Assembly: GCA_947650365.1 (NCBI GenBank)
Contig: OX393552.1
Location: 25,042,164-25,106,163, forward strand
DNA: 64,000 nt
Reading direction: 5' to 3'
From: Chamaelirium japonicum
Lineage: Eukaryota; Streptophyta; Magnoliopsida; Liliales; Melanthiaceae
Numbering within the stretch: the first letter of the stretch is position 1; each line of letters begins with the position of its first letter. Of the stretch, positions 23,612 through 36,060 are shown piece after piece. The position numbers and the translations under genes are program-made. A model generated the notes under the pieces. The model ran no database searches. It saw nothing but the letters and a program-made list of their open reading frames with translations, and had not been told where the DNA came from.

Positions 23612-26600
23612 ATGACTAAGTTAGACCCCCTGTCCGCTATCCTAAATGACCACAAACTTACCGGTCCCAACTATGAGGACTGGAAGCGCAACCTGTACCT
23701 GGTCCTAAGGATTGGTAAACATATGACAGCTCTTAATGACCCTGAGCCAGATTTGCCAGGACCCAATGCCACAGAGGCACAGTTAAAGGCATTCACTGAC
23801 TGGAAGGAATCCAATGAGATATGTAAATGCTATATTATAGCATCCTTGCAAACAACTCTGCAGAAGCAAGTCGAGGAGATGCCCGACGCTTCTGACATGA
23901 TGTTGTATTTGAAGGAGATGTTTGAAGGTCACAATCGCGTTACGCGATACCTTACCATCAAGAAACTCGTCGGCACTAAGATGTCCAATGGGACGCTGGT
24001 TCGGGAACACATGATGAAAATGTTTGGGTTCCAGAACGAACTAGCTACCATGGACATTGTGCTAGAAGGCGAGGTGATGACAGACATCTTCCTCTCGTCA
24101 CTGTCTGGAGCCTTTGAAGGCTTTGTCACCAACTTTAATTTGAACAAGTTGGCTATGACAAATGCAGAGCTTCTGGGAACTCTCCAGGCAGCTGAGGATG
24201 GCTTCAAGCAGAAGGGCGAAGCACTTCACGTGCAACGCAGATCCTTCAAGAAGCCTGGTAAACCTCAGGGCAAGAAACATAAAAGGAAACCTAAGTCATT
24301 GCCTGTGCAGGACTCTGCTGGAGCCTCTGGGTCTGGAGAATCAAAGAAACCGGGCACGAAGTGCTTCCGGTGTGGCCAGAAGGGTCATTGGAAGAAGGAC
24401 TGCAAGAAGCCTCAGAATGCTGGTGAAGGTAATCTACAACTCTTAGTTGTTGAATCATTTCTTTCAAGTAATAGTACTTTTGCTAGTTGGATTGTGGATT
24501 CTGGATCCACTAACCATGCCTGTAACTCTCTTCAGGGGTTTCGGGAAAGCAGAAGATTGCTTGATGGAGAAGTGACCCTGAGCATGGGAACTGAGGCCGT
24601 GGCTGCTGCTGAAGCTATTGGAGATGTTAATCTTAGTTTTTCGAATAATAAGACTTTGACACTTAGAGATGTCTTTTATGTACCGTCCTTGCGACGTAAC
24701 TTAATTTCTGTTTCTTCTTTAGTTAATGAAGGTTATTCAGTTTATTTTGATGCTTCTGGTGTGTCGTTTAAACTGAATGGAACTTTTATAATAAGAGGAA
24801 TGGTTCAGAATCATCTCTATGTTGTAAGTCCTAAATTTGAAAAAGATAACATAATAACTTCAGCATTTAATGTTAATTCATCTAAGCGTAAGAATCCTTT
24901 GGAAAATTTAACCCACCTGTGGCACTTACGACTTGGGCATATTGCCTTAGATAGGATCCATAGAATGGTGAAGGCCGGGCTTCTGGAAACAGATCCTACG
25001 GAGATCCTTCCCACCTGTGAATCCTGCCTGGAAGGCAAGATGACCAAGAGGTCCTTTAAAGGCAAAGGAGTAAGAGCTACCGAGGTGTTAGAGTTAATCC
25101 ATTCGGATGTATGTGGACCCATGAACGTCAAGGCGATAGGAGGCCATGAGTATTTCATCACATTCATTGATGATTACTCAAGATATGGTTACATTTACCT
25201 GATGCATCGGAAGTCGGAATCCTTTGACATGTTCAAAGAGTTCAGGGCTGAAGTAGAAAAGCAGACAGGTAAATATATAAAAACCCTTCGATCTGATCGA
25301 GGAGGTGAATACCTATCTGACGAGTTCCTAGGGTATATGGTGGAGCATGGGATAAAAACCCAGTTAACTGCTCCAGGTACCCCACAACAGAATGGAGTTT
25401 CCGAGAGAAGGAATCGAACCTTGTTGGACATGGTTCGTAGCATGATGAGTTACGCCAGTTTACCAATGACCTTTTGGGGATATGCCCTACAAACAGCAGT
25501 TTATATTCTGAATCACGTTCCGTCTAAGTCAGTGCCTCTGACCCCTAGAGAACTGTGGTCAAAGCGAAAGCCATTGATACAGCATTTCAGAATATGGGGA
25601 TGCCCTGCACATGTGCGAAGGGATAAGAGGGAAAAGATGGAAACTAAAACCAGAGTATGCTTATTTGTAGGGTATTCCAAGGAGACCAAAGGTGGTCTAT
25701 TTTATGATCCTGAGGAAAAGAAAGTGATCGTTTCTACGAACGCCTATTTCCTAGAACAGGATTATATTGTGGACCACAAACCTACTAGTAAGGTAGTTCT
25801 GGATGAACTGCTGGGTACTAGTTCAGATAGCGCATCCAAAAGCATAGTGGGAACTGACATTACAGATAATAATATACCAGATACTGTAGAACCTGTTAAT
25901 CCTGTAACACCACCACCACCTCGTCGCAGTGGGAGAAACATCAGAGCTCCTGACAGATACTATGGAGAAACCTTATTGGTTGATCCAGAGTGTCAGGAGG
26001 ATGACCCACTGAGCTACGATGAGGCAGTGGGAGCTTCTGACAGCTCTGACTGGCAAAAGGCTATGGAGGTAGAAATTGAATCAATGTCCCATAACGCAGT
26101 CTGGACTCTTGTTACACCATCATCCAATATTAAACCTATTGGGTGTAAGTGGGTGTATAAGAAGAAGAGAGGATCCGATGGTACAATAGAGACTTATAAA
26201 GCTAGATTAGTTGCCAAGGGTTACACCCAGAGAGAAGGGATCGACTTTGACGAAACCTTCTCGCCGGTAGCTATGATAAAGTCTATTCGGATCCTCCTAT
26301 CCATTGCAGCCCATTATGACTGGGAGATCTGGCAAATGGATGTCAAGACAGTATTCCTTAATGAAAATTTGGAAGAAGACATTTATATGATTCAGCCACC
26401 AGGTTTTGAGTCAGAGGGTCAGGAACATCTAGTTTGCAAGTTGCAGAAGTCCATTTATGGACTAAAGCAAGCATCTAGAAGTTGGAACATCCGTTTTGAT
26501 CAGGCAATCCAGTCATATGGATTTACTCAAAACGAGGATGAACCATGTGTATACAAGAGGACTGATAAGACCACAGTAGTATATTTGATACTTTACGTAG

Positions 26601-27577
26601 ACGATATTCTGCTCATTGGAAATGATGTAGGAACATTGTCAACGGTAAAGGTCTGGTTGTCAACACAGTTCGATATGAAAGACCTAGGTGAAGCGAGTTA
26701 TGTTTTGGGGATCAAGGTAACACGTGATCGCCAGAACAGGATTCTCTCGCTGTCACAGGCTGCGTATATAGATAAGGTTATGGCTAGATTTGACATGCAA
26801 AACTCCAAGAAGGGTTTTGTGCCATTTAGACATGGCATAAAACTGTCTAAGGATCAATGTCCTAAGACACCTGAGGAGAGAGCAGAAATGCAGAAGATAC
26901 CTTATGCCTCGGCATTGGGTAGTCTAATGTATGCTATGCATTGTACAAGGCCAGATATCTGTTTCGCAGTAGGCATGATGGGTCGGTTTCAGTCGAATCC
27001 GGGTCCAGATCACTGGACAGCTGTGAAGTGTATACTCAAGTACCTTCGTAGAACAAGGGACTATGAGTTGGTATACACTGGACAAGAACTGACGCCGATT
27101 GGATATACAGATTCTGACTTTATGTCAGATTTGGAATCCAGAAAGTCGACATCAGGTTTTGTGTTTATGCTAGGAGGAGGAGCGGTTAGTTGGCAGAGTG
27201 TGAAGCAGAAATGCATCGCAGACTCTACCACAGAGGCTGAGTACGTTGTAGCGTGCGAGGCAGCCAAAGAGGCGGTATGGCTCAAGAAATTCCTTACGGA
27301 TTTGGGGTGCGTACCAGAGGCCCAGTTACCTATTGTGCTTTACTGCGACAATAGTGGGGCGGTAGCACAAGCAAAGGAGCCAAGACATCACCAAAAGGGG
27401 AAGCACATCGAGCGCAAGTTCCACTTGATTCGGCAGTTTCAAAAGCAAGGGCGAGTAGCGGTGACACAGATTGCATCTACAGATAATGTTGCTGATCCTT
27501 TCACAAAGGCAATACCTACCAAGGCATTCGAGCGACATGTGGACGCGATGGGAGTCAAAACCGTTTTGCTTCGCTAG
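23612..27577 (+). CDS. Copia Gag-Pol polyprotein, intact
   Basis: One 1321-residue frame starts [14 protein letters not shown]. Residues 1-210 are Gag of the UBN2 type, followed by a basic stretch and a CCHC knuckle [14 protein letters not shown] (251-264). Protease has WIVDSGST (about 293-300). The pre-integrase HHCC region is near 435-472. Integrase has D499 (HSDV), D562 (SDRGGEY) and E598 (GVSERR), exactly 35 residues apart as in D,D35E. RT (about 840-1060) has YVDDILL at 995-1001. RNase H has GYTDSDF (1164-1170), STTEAEY and YCDNSGA. The order protease-integrase-RT-RNase H defines Copia. All catalytic residues I can check are present, so the protein may be functional. The motif usually reading MDVKTAFLNG is [10 protein letters not shown] here. 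I do not assign a Copia lineage. Confidence 0.96.
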   Translation: MTKLDPLSAILNDHKLTGPNYEDWKRNLYLVLRIGKHMTALNDPEPDLPGPNATEAQLKAFTDWKESNEICKCYIIASLQTTLQKQVEEMPDASDMMLYLKEMFEGHNRVTRYLTIKKLVGTKMSNGTLVREHMMKMFGFQNELATMDIVLEGEVMTDIFLSSLSGAFEGFVTNFNLNKLAMTNAELLGTLQAAEDGFKQKGEALHVQRRSFKKPGKPQGKKHKRKPKSLPVQDSAGASGSGESKKPGTKCFRCGQKGHWKKDCKKPQNAGEGNLQLLVVESFLSSNSTFASWIVDSGSTNHACNSLQGFRESRRLLDGEVTLSMGTEAVAAAEAIGDVNLSFSNNKTLTLRDVFYVPSLRRNLISVSSLVNEGYSVYFDASGVSFKLNGTFIIRGMVQNHLYVVSPKFEKDNIITSAFNVNSSKRKNPLENLTHLWHLRLGHIALDRIHRMVKAGLLETDPTEILPTCESCLEGKMTKRSFKGKGVRATEVLELIHSDVCGPMNVKAIGGHEYFITFIDDYSRYGYIYLMHRKSESFDMFKEFRAEVEKQTGKYIKTLRSDRGGEYLSDEFLGYMVEHGIKTQLTAPGTPQQNGVSERRNRTLLDMVRSMMSYASLPMTFWGYALQTAVYILNHVPSKSVPLTPRELWSKRKPLIQHFRIWGCPAHVRRDKREKMETKTRVCLFVGYSKETKGGLFYDPEEKKVIVSTNAYFLEQDYIVDHKPTSKVVLDELLGTSSDSASKSIVGTDITDNNIPDTVEPVNPVTPPPPRRSGRNIRAPDRYYGETLLVDPECQEDDPLSYDEAVGASDSSDWQKAMEVEIESMSHNAVWTLVTPSSNIKPIGCKWVYKKKRGSDGTIETYKARLVAKGYTQREGIDFDETFSPVAMIKSIRILLSIAAHYDWEIWQMDVKTVFLNENLEEDIYMIQPPGFESEGQEHLVCKLQKSIYGLKQASRSWNIRFDQAIQSYGFTQNEDEPCVYKRTDKTTVVYLILYVDDILLIGNDVGTLSTVKVWLSTQFDMKDLGEASYVLGIKVTRDRQNRILSLSQAAYIDKVMARFDMQNSKKGFVPFRHGIKLSKDQCPKTPEERAEMQKIPYASALGSLMYAMHCTRPDICFAVGMMGRFQSNPGPDHWTAVKCILKYLRRTRDYELVYTGQELTPIGYTDSDFMSDLESRKSTSGFVFMLGGGAVSWQSVKQKCIADSTTEAEYVVACEAAKEAVWLKKFLTDLGCVPEAQLPIVLYCDNSGAVAQAKEPRHHQKGKHIERKFHLIRQFQKQGRVAVTQIASTDNVADPFTKAIPTKAFERHVDAMGVKTVLLR

Positions 27578-27579
27578 AC

Positions 27580-27591
27580 CAAGTGGGAGAT
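27580..27591 (+). promoter_or_regulatory. Polypurine tract of element C
   Basis: AAGTGGGAGATT sits directly before the 3' LTR, the usual Copia context. Confidence 0.9.
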
Positions 27592-29721
27592 TGTTAGGAT
27601 TGATGTGTTCTAAGCTTGTAAAACTTTATGTTTTGGTCTAATAAAGATTGATAGTTATTAATATATGAGATGCATATAGGTGCGTAACATAGTTACGTGT
27701 TCTTTTGAGAACAGAGAGCCATGGTTATATGGTAGTCCACTGAGTTGAAGACTGAGTGGATTGGTCCCGTATAACCTAAATAAGTTCGCAGCTATGATCA
27801 GGTTGGTCGCCTCATCATGTTAAGCTGTTGGCGATGACAGTTCATGGGATGTCTTCACCATGGTCATCACCAGGCACAGTGTCTGTGGCTGAACGGAACT
27901 AACACGGTGTACAGATCAGTGAGCAGACACTGGTACACTAAGCCGTGTTTCTGCTTAGGGTAAAACGGTCCTAAACCCTGAGGAACCACGACTGATGGAC
28001 TAACCAGTTGCGTGGTGCTTTGGCGCACCAATGTGTGAGGGTCCATATGCAGTGATCCAAAACCACGGTGTACTGGGTTACCCGGCTGGCGTTGCATTAG
28101 CGTGTCACTCCTGCAGGCCATCCACACCCCTGATGGGAGGTGCGTTCCTTGGTGTGACTTACACTGTACCAAACCCAGGCCTGGTGGTCATCAGTTTGAC
28201 TGTTGACCGGGTTCGATTACTCGACGGGGTAATCAGAGGTACGATGTATAGGTCAACCTGGAAGGAACCAAGTCATATGATCATTCGAGTCTGACGGTAG
28301 TCTTCACCGCTCGAAGTGAATCATGGCATCAAGTGGAGGGACAGCGGGTTTACCACTACTGAGCGGAGAGCAGGGGTATGATGGAGAACATAGTAAGTCT
28401 GGGTGAATTGGAGTGCAGCCTGCGTCGCACTCTGGGTGGCTACGCAGGTTAACTCGAGCTCAGAGGATCGATGGTACACTCGGGTAGTGTGTCGATCGAG
28501 CTTGAGTTGGAAGCCATGAACCCCGGTCCCTGATGGTTCCACCTTATCAACATTATGTACGGTTCTTGAACCGTCTCCTCGGAACACCATAAGCAGGAGG
28601 AAGAAAGAAGTATACGCTCCGTGTGTGCTTGGCACTAGAGCACGGTAGATGCGTAACTACATACGAGTACTAAGGGTTGAGCCCGGGATTAGTACAGAGT
28701 CGTATGTAGTAATCCCTAGCCATAAGTGAACTTCGCTGCATAGGTGCGATGCACCGGGGTATGTTGCGAGTTGACTAGTTGACTATGCTAGAGGCACCCT
28801 CCGGTGGCCTCAGTTAATAGTAAGTAACTAGTAGATATCACTTAAGTAATGGCCGTTAGGTATCGCACGCTAGAAATGGTCAAAATGAGGCGTCGGGGCG
28901 TTTTGGTAAAAACCTCACTCTGCCGGACCTCACTGTTGGCCGAACCTAGTGGTGGGACACCTCACTAGGGCCGGCCCTATGATGTAGGGATAAGAATCCC
29001 TCATCTATAGGGCCGGCCATATGGATAGGGATGGGGCAATAAATCGGTTAATATCGAGCCCTAAAAAGTGGGAAAACGGATAAATACGCGGAGAGATAAA
29101 AGGGAGATAATGGAGAGATAATGAGAGGGGGTTAATATCCCCTTGGATCCTTATCCAAGGGGTGTTGGCCGGCCCTATAAATCCCTATGGGGCGCCGGCC
29201 CCATGTGCAAGAGAAACCGAACCCCCCTCTCTCTCATCTCTCGAGTTCTCTCCCGTTTCATCTCCCGTTTCCTGCTTGCTACTTCGTCTTCCTCACGTGG
29301 AGTTCTGAAGAAGGAGAAGGGTCGTTCTTCGGAGGCACTCAGAGATCCGAGAGCGACGTTCCGTGCATCGTGTGAGATCGGGTGAACAAGAAGGCAACAT
29401 CTCCATTCGTACCATCGGCATCTTCGCGAACGATCTTCCGTCTCCATCGACAAAGAAGACAATCCTCCGCGGTTAAAAGATCCGTACGAAAGGTATGTGT
29501 AATCTAACATGTAGATCTAGCGAGCATTATGATTTGCATCCATGCTAGTTAATCATTACGCTAGATTGCCGTTAGGGGTTTTCGATTCTCGTGCATACAC
29601 ATGCACACATATGTAGATTAGTTTCTGTGAAAAATTAAATCGTGTAACGTGCACCATGAACGGTCTTTCGACCGCCAAATCGCTTCCGCTGCGAGCCTCT
29701 GACCCGGATTAGATTCCAACA
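27592..29721 (+). repeat. 3' LTR of element C
   Basis: It is 2130 bp, the same length as the 5' LTR with no indels seen. It is followed by the second TCCTC target duplication. Confidence 0.96.
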
Positions 29722-29726
29722 TCCTC

Positions 29727-30789
29727 TTCTACAGAGCTCCCGTACTTCGTCTTCAATCTTCGACTGGTGGCTGTTATGGCGTCAGCTTCTTCTTCGGGCT
29801 TTTGGGCTTGATCGGAGTCGAAGGCCTTGTTGATGACGACGGGTGTAGCGCCGCTTCCCTTCTTCTCTGGGCTTTTGAGCTTGATCGGAGTCGAAGGCTT
29901 TGTTGAAGAGACGGGTGTAGCGCCGCTTCATTCTTCTTCTCCGGGCTTTTGAGCTTGATCGGAGTCGAAGGGGCGTTGGAGACGACGGGGTGGTGCCGCT
30001 CTGATCTTCTTCTCCGGCCTTTGCTTCTGGCGACTTCAGAGTCGAAGGGTTCTTCTTCTCCGAGCTTTTCTTCTTCGTGCACGGAGTCGAAGGGATGATC
30101 TTCTTGTGCAAGGGTCTTCACGTTGATGAGGGCTTTTAATGGACTAAGCCGATCCCGAAGGAACAGGCTTGCCCGTGCATCGTGAAGCCTTGGGTCGATG
30201 AAGGAGCGTCTCCTCTTCTGCAGAGCTCCCGCACTTCGTCTTCAATCTTCGACCTGGTGGCGGTTATGGCGTCAGCTTCTTCTCTGGGCTTTTGGGCTTG
30301 ATCGGAGTCGAAGGCCTTGTTGATGACGACGGGTGTAGCGTCGCTTCCCTTCTTCTCTGGGCTTTTGAGCTTGATCGGAGTCGAAGGCTTTGTTGAAGAG
30401 ACGGGTGTAGCGCCGCTTTGTTCTTCTTCTCCGGGCTTTTGAGCTTGATCGGAGTCGAAGGGGCATTGGAGACGATGGGGTGGTGCCGCTCTGATCTTCT
30501 TCTCCAGCCTTTGCTTCTGGTGTCTTCGGAGTCGAAGGGTTCTTCTTCTCTGAGCTTTCTTCTTCGTGCACGGAGTCGAAGGGATGATCTTCTTGTGCAA
30601 GGGTCTTCACATTGATGAGGGCTTTTAATGGACTAAGCCGATCCCGAAGGGACAGGCTTGCCCGTGCCTCGTGAAGCCTTGGGTCGATGAAGGAGCGTCT
30701 CCTCTTCTGCAGAGCTCCCGCACTTCGTCTTCAATCTTCGACCTCTTGAGCCTTCGACCTCTTGAGCCTTCCCCCTCCCCCTCTATTTA
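29727..30789 (-). repeat. 489-bp tandem repeats in element B 3' LTR
   Basis: The reverse-strand anchor TTGATGAGGG occurs near 30123 and 30613, about 489 bases apart. These units match the element A array in reverse. The Copia insertion split the preceding unit. Confidence 0.88.
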
Positions 30790-33586
30790 CTTGCATGGCG
30801 AAAGTAATACCCCTGATCGAGCTAGAGTGGTTAAATTGGAGTTGGATGACACCCAGGCCCGCATTCAAGAAGATCCATTTTCTGTGGATTTAGCTCGGCA
30901 GGAGAAAAGTCTGATGGACGAATATACTATTCTTTTGGAGGAAGAAGAATCCAATGCGAGGCAGAAAGCTAGAGTTCAATGGGTGAAATTGGGTGATCGG
31001 AACACCAGGTTCTTCCACTCTCGTGTCAATTCTAATTTTAATCTTAATAGCATTTCTTCGTTGATGAATCCACAGGGGATTGTACTTACTAGTCCCTCTG
31101 CAATTCAAGAGGAAGCTCGCCGATTCTTTACAGATCTCTTCATTTATGAGGAAGAAGTGTTTACCTTCAAGAATATCCCTTTCAAGAGGGTGCTGTCAAT
31201 GGAGGCTGCTGATTGGGTTGTGAGCCCTATTACTCGACAGGAGCTGGATTTTGTGGTATTGAAGTCTGATGGTGATAAGGCTCCGGGCCCGGATGGATAT
31301 TCAGGTCATTTTTTTAAAACCTGTTGGCATATAATTAAAGATGATGTTTGGGAGGCAGTGTCAAATTTTTTTGAGTCCGGACAGTTGTTGAAGGAACTCA
31401 ATCATACATTTATAGCTCTAATCCCGAAACTCCCCAATTGCTGCCAGTTGAAGGATTATCAACCTATTTCACTTTGCAATTCCGTGTATAAGTATATTGC
31501 AAAGATTTTAGCCAATCGACTCCAAGTATTCATGAAGGAAATTATTTCTCCCTATCAGTCAGCTTTTATTCCGGGTCGAAGCATCACAGATAATATCCTT
31601 CTTGCTCACGAGTTGGTCAGAGGATTTGATGTGAAGAGGAGTCCGAAACGTGCTTGTGTGAAAATTGACATAGCAAAAGCCTATGATAAGGTGAGCCGGC
31701 CTTTTATTTTGCATGCTTTACATTGCCTTGGATTCCCTAGAAAATGGATTGGTTGGATCAGCGAGTGCATTTATTCTGCTACTTTTTCGGTGTTAGTGAA
31801 TGGGACTCCGACTGGATTTATTAAATCTAACAGAGGATTGAGGCAAGGTGACCCCCTTTCTCCATATCAGTTTGCTATTGTGATGGAGGGTTTGTCTTTA
31901 TTTTTGGAAGATAGATTGGCGAATAAGGTGTGGAGCAGCTTTCGTGTGGGATCCGCTCCTTGTGTTTCCCATCTCCTATTTGCAGATGATATTATGATTT
32001 TCTCAAAGGCTTCTAAGCAATCCTTTTCTGGAATTGCCCTTCTTTTGCAGGAATTTGGTCAAGAGTCTGGGCTTCAAGTTAGTAAAGCCAAAAGCACTGT
32101 GTATCTGTCTCGGGCCGTGACTAATGGTGGGGAGTTGGTGGAGGATCTGGGATTATCTATTGGATCTTTACCGGTTCGCTATTTGGGGCTTCCTTTGTTC
32201 CCGGCACGTAAGACTCTTCGTCTATTCTATCCATTGGTAGAAAAATTCCGGACCAAACTAGCTTCTTGGGAATCCTCAAAACTATCCTTTGGAGGTCGGT
32301 TGCAGCTTATCAAGTCAGTATTGTATGCGCATCTCTATTATTGGGCTGCTGTGTTTGTTATCCCCACATATATTCGGAATTTACTTGAGAGATGGATTCG
32401 GAAATTTTTGTGGGGATCTGCTACGATTCATGTGAAATGGTCAGAAGTTTGCAAACCTTTTTCTGAAGGCGGACTAGGGATCAGGAGGATTGATGATATT
32501 AGCAAAGCCTGTTACATGAAACTTGGTTGGAAGCTACTACAGGAACCGGAGAATATCTGGTCTCGATGAATGTTGGACAGATACCTTGGCAGTCACTCGT
32601 TTTGGGAGGTAGCTCCTAGCCAATCTTCTTCTAGTATATGGCGTGGTATTCTGCAGAGTCGGCTGGACTTGGCACCAAATCTTACTTTTAGTGTGGCTAA
32701 TGGTAGAGGGATAGACCGTTGGAGGGACCCTTGGATAGATGGAAGGAGTCTGATCCAAATTATTGGACTCCATTCTATTCCGGATGTGCATTTGGGGTGG
32801 CCGAACCTAAGTGATTGGATTGTTGATCATGCGTGGCAGCTTCCCAATCCCGCTAATTCAGTGCTTCTGCATCTGTTTAGTTTGGTTCGTGAAATTCATA
32901 TCAATCCAGAGGCGAGTGTGGATGCTCTTTATTGGAATAAATCTGGCAATGGTTTATTTTCACTCAAATCAGCTTGGGACTCCATTAGGAACTCTGGACC
33001 CTTGAAGGATTGGGCAAAGGTTATCTGGAATCCGCTTTCTCCTCCTAATTATAGCTTCTGTACCTGGCGAGCGGTTCGTGATCGATTGCCAACAACTCCG
33101 TGGATTCAAAAGAGAGGTATTTCTCTTGGCAATAGGTGCTTTCTTTGTGAGAGGGCAGCGGAGGATGTTAAACACTTGTTTTTCAAATGCCCATTGTCGG
33201 AAGCGATTTGGGGCAAATGTCGCCATATCATGCAATGGCCTATAGAGGCAGTGGGGCTCTCTATTAAGAAATGTTGCCTGTTCATTAACACTATTCATGG
33301 TGGGCCAAACAAACTGGTGGCAAAGACCCTTCTTACTACCACTGTGTTCTCACTATGGGTGGAAAGGAAAAGTAGGGTTTATGATGATAAAGCTAGTACC
33401 AGATCGATAATCCTGTCCAAAATTACAGCTCGGTTTATTGAGATTGTGCAAAACAGTAATAATCCAGATGTGCTGCATTCTGCTGAAGCTATTATCGGGG
33501 AGTGGACCCCTTTCATTCTTCCAGGGGGCTCAGATTCTGGATGGGAGGGGACGGAGCCTAGGAGGGATTCTGATGGTGAAGACTAG
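30790..33586 (+). pseudogene. LINE ORF2: reverse transcriptase and zf-RVT (broken)
   Basis: The frame happens to be open from the upstream LTR (from 30671) into LINE coding sequence. RT motifs include KAPGPDGYSGHFFK, AFIPGRSITDN, GLRQGDPLSP and the catalytic FADD at 31979-31990. A TGA at 32567 splits it, and the same frame then runs from 32570 to 33586 with the C-terminal finger CFLCERAAEDVKHLFFKC near 33138-33191. No RNase H is recognised. This enzyme copies LINE RNA at a nicked target. This copy is dead because the 5' part is missing and because of the stop. Confidence 0.93.
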
Positions 33587-33619
33587 GCGCCCGGTTGTTA
33601 GCCCTTGGGGATGGAGTTT

Positions 33620-33740
33620 TTTGTCTGGGGAAACTTACCTGGGGAAACTTACCTTTGGGGAAACTTACCTTGGGGAAACTTTACCTTGGGGAAACTTTAC
33701 CTTGGGGAAATTTACCTTGGGGAAACTTTACATTGGTTAC
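33620..33740 (+). repeat. Minisatellite in LINE 3' UTR
   Basis: About seven to eight units of TGGGGAAACTTTACCT, 14-17 bases each. Confidence 0.9.
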
Positions 33741-34243
33741 TTTCTTGCTCTAATACCTACTGATATACATCTCTTGCCGAACTTCCATAGTTGGAGTGTG
33801 GCGAGGCTTGTTTGGAGGTAGTGGTTCTATGTAGAGAGCTGATGGAGGGTCCAAGCACTTCGAGATCCTCGGATTTACGTTCAAGGGGAAGCAGACCGTT
33901 GATAGTGAGTGGGTCGTTGCCTGTGGACTCCAAAAGAGATCGATCGCTCGGAACCAGAGAGGAGGCTGGTGTGGAGATGACTTCGAAGTAATTTTGGAGG
34001 GCCCAAGCCCTTCTTGATCCTCGAAAGTCTGGAGGGGCGGAGTTAGCTCGTTCGTACTAGTTTTGCTGCTTAATTGCTTTATTTTGATGTAGCTGGCCTT
34101 TCTGTTGGGTCCAGATTCCTTTGGTAGCTACCATGTTGGTCTGACTACTATAAGGATCTGACACCGTTGGACTCAACTTACTCACTTTGAGTAAGTCGTG
34201 CTTTGTATCCTGTACCTATTTATTTATTCATTTTTTACCCGTC

Positions 34244-34256
34244 AAAAAAAAAAAAA
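34244..34256 (+). other. Poly(A) tail of the LINE
   Basis: A run of 13 A marks the LINE 3' end. The last few may belong to the target AAAAGGAGG. Confidence 0.8.
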
Positions 34257-34899
34257 GGAGGGGGGGGGGGGGGGAAGATATGGGAAGTTTTAATTTTAAA
34301 TCCCTTTAATATCTCCCCCATAATTGCCATGGATTTATTCATCCATTGATGAGGGGAATAACATTTATTTGCTTTCCTTTCCTGGCGGGGCAATTAAGGC
34401 TGGCTTTTGCACACGAAATCGATGGCGATCCGGCGCTTCTTCTTGTGCGTTGGATCGAGGGATCGGCGCAGATCCGCGGGTGAGCAGACGTCATATGCAA
34501 CCTCCCCCCGCGCATGGCGGTAGTTCTTTCCTTTTCTTTCTTCTTTCCTTTCTTTTCTTTCCTTTTCTTTTCTTTCTTTTCTTTTCTTTCCTTTTCTTTT
34601 CTTTCCTTTCTCTTCTTTTTCCTTGCAAGGCCGGCCACCCCCCCATGGGGTTCGGGTCCTAGTAGGGGCCGGCCCCATGGGGTTCGGACCCTAGTAGGGG
34701 CCGGCCCCCCTTAAGTGTGGGGTCCGCTCCTCTTTTGCTGGGTGCGAGTCGGGTATGGGTCTGCACTGGTGCGTGCAAGTCGGGTTTGCATCCACATTGG
34801 CACTCGTAAGTCGGGTCCGAGTCGAAGCGCGTGTCGGGTTTGCATCCGCGTTGGCACACGTAAGTCGGGTCTGGGTCAGACGAAATTCGTGTGTCTACA

Positions 34900-34914
34900 A
34901 ATGCTCCCTCAAGG
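34900..34914 (-). promoter_or_regulatory. Polypurine tract of element B
   Basis: On the - strand CTTGAGGGAGCATT directly precedes the LTR start TGTAGACACACG. Confidence 0.85.
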
Positions 34915-35394
34915 ACGAGTGCGTCGGTGAGAACGTGTAGGGTTTGGACACGTAGGAATCGTAGAGCGCTTGTCCTTGATTCCTTTTGTGGGCGGGGTTG
35001 GGGGTCTATTTAAGGACCCCTACCCCCTTCATCTGCCATTGTGCTTCTTTGCGAAGGTTCTGCCAGCTTCTGGAGACCGCCGTCGGAAGAGAGCTGCCTG
35101 GGGTTGCACGTGACTTGCTCCGTCTTCCCGGTGTCGCCTCTTTCGTCGGCGGCGATGGTGCGCGATTTAGAGGTCGTTGCGAAGACAGGCTCGAAGCGAC
35201 GATGTGGCGAGGACCGAGGCGGGGAGGATGGAGGAGCGCGGCTGAGGTGCGGGCCTCCTTCGCCGCCTCTCTCTTCCTCCTCCTTCTTCTTCTTCTTCTT
35301 TTTCTTTTCCTTTTTCTTTTTATTTTTCCTTTTCTTTCTTCTCTTTCTTCTTTCTTTTTTTTCTTTCTTCTTCTTCTTCGGCTCCGGCTCGTAG

Positions 35395-36060
35395 AAGCAG
35401 CAGCGGCAGCAGCGGGGCCGACGCGCGGGGCTGCGGTGCGGTGGCGCGCAGGAGGCGGCGGCGGCGCGAGGGGCGCGCGGCGGTCAGCATGCAGGGCATC
35501 GGGCGCGGGGCCGGCGTGCAGGGCGTCGTGCGCGGGGGCCGGCGTGCAGGGCGTCGGGCGCGGGTCGGGCGCGGGGGCCGGGTCCGACGGCTGCGGGTGC
35601 GGGGGCCGGGTCCAACGGCTGCGGGTGCGGGGGCCGGGTCCGGTGGCTGCGGGGCGTGGGCCTGGGTGCAGGCGGCCGCGGAGGCCGGCGTGTGCGGTGC
35701 GGCGGTGGCCGGGCGCGGAGCCGGCTGAGGGATCGGCGGCCGAGCGCGGGCGGAGCGGCGGTGCTGCAGCGCGGGCCAGTGTGGGGTGGCGCGAGCAGCG
35801 CGGAGGCCGAGCGGTGCGCGCGCTGCATGTGCGAGTCGGGCGCGGGGCGGCGTCGTGCGCGAGTCGGGCGCGGGGCCGGCCGCATCGGAGGAGGAGTCGG
35901 GGCTGCGGCGTGCGCGAGTCGGGCGCGTCAGAGGAGGAGTCGGGGCTGCGGCGTGCGTCCCCGAGCCGGGTGCTCCTCCCCCTCGGTCGTTGGCGAAGAA
36001 GGAGGGGGGCTGCGGGCCCCCCGCCCCTTTTCTTTGGTGTCGGTTTCCTGTTGGAAGGGG
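35395..36060. repeat. Very GC-rich, CpG-rich block in element B 3' tract
   Basis: Nearly all G and C, with short repeated phrases such as GCGGGGGCCGGGTCC, which recurs in ~28-bp steps near 35570-35645. A second similar block follows at 36225-36540. No counterpart was found in element A. Confidence 0.75.

Larger units (their letters stand above)
19732..29721 (+). mobile_element. Element C: nearly intact Ty1/Copia retrotransposon
   Basis: It is 9,990 bp with two 2130-bp LTRs exactly 7,860 bases apart, a tRNA-Met primer site, one complete 1321-codon Gag-Pol frame and a canonical polypurine tract. The target duplication TCCTC is perfect at 19727-19731 and 29722-29726. It lies inside a tandem-repeat unit of the element B LTR, so it is younger than B. 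Only about six LTR differences were found by eye (for example near 20665, 21178, 21321, 21412, 21435 and 21554), which points to recent insertion. Confidence 0.96.
30790..34256 (+). mobile_element. 5'-truncated plant L1-type LINE
   Basis: It begins within ORF2 and carries RT, a C-terminal zinc-finger region, a 3' UTR with a short minisatellite, and a terminal A-run. The endonuclease domain and ORF1 are missing. By comparison with the right LTR of B it lies between CTCTATTTA and AAAAGGAGG; about five target bases (TAGGC) are missing and no clear target duplication is seen. Confidence 0.92.
18442..34899 (-). repeat. 3' LTR of element B, interrupted (parts 18442-19731, 29727-30789, 34257-34899)
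   Basis: Outer ends match the right LTR: TGTATGCG at 18442 and CTACA at 34895-34899. The left part contains a reverse-strand polyadenylation-like CTTTATTG near 18471 and tandem-repeat units, with anchors near 19643, 30121 and 30610. A 17-base phrase around CTTCGACCTCTTGAGCC occurs twice near 30736-30770 but once in the right LTR. Confidence 0.9.
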
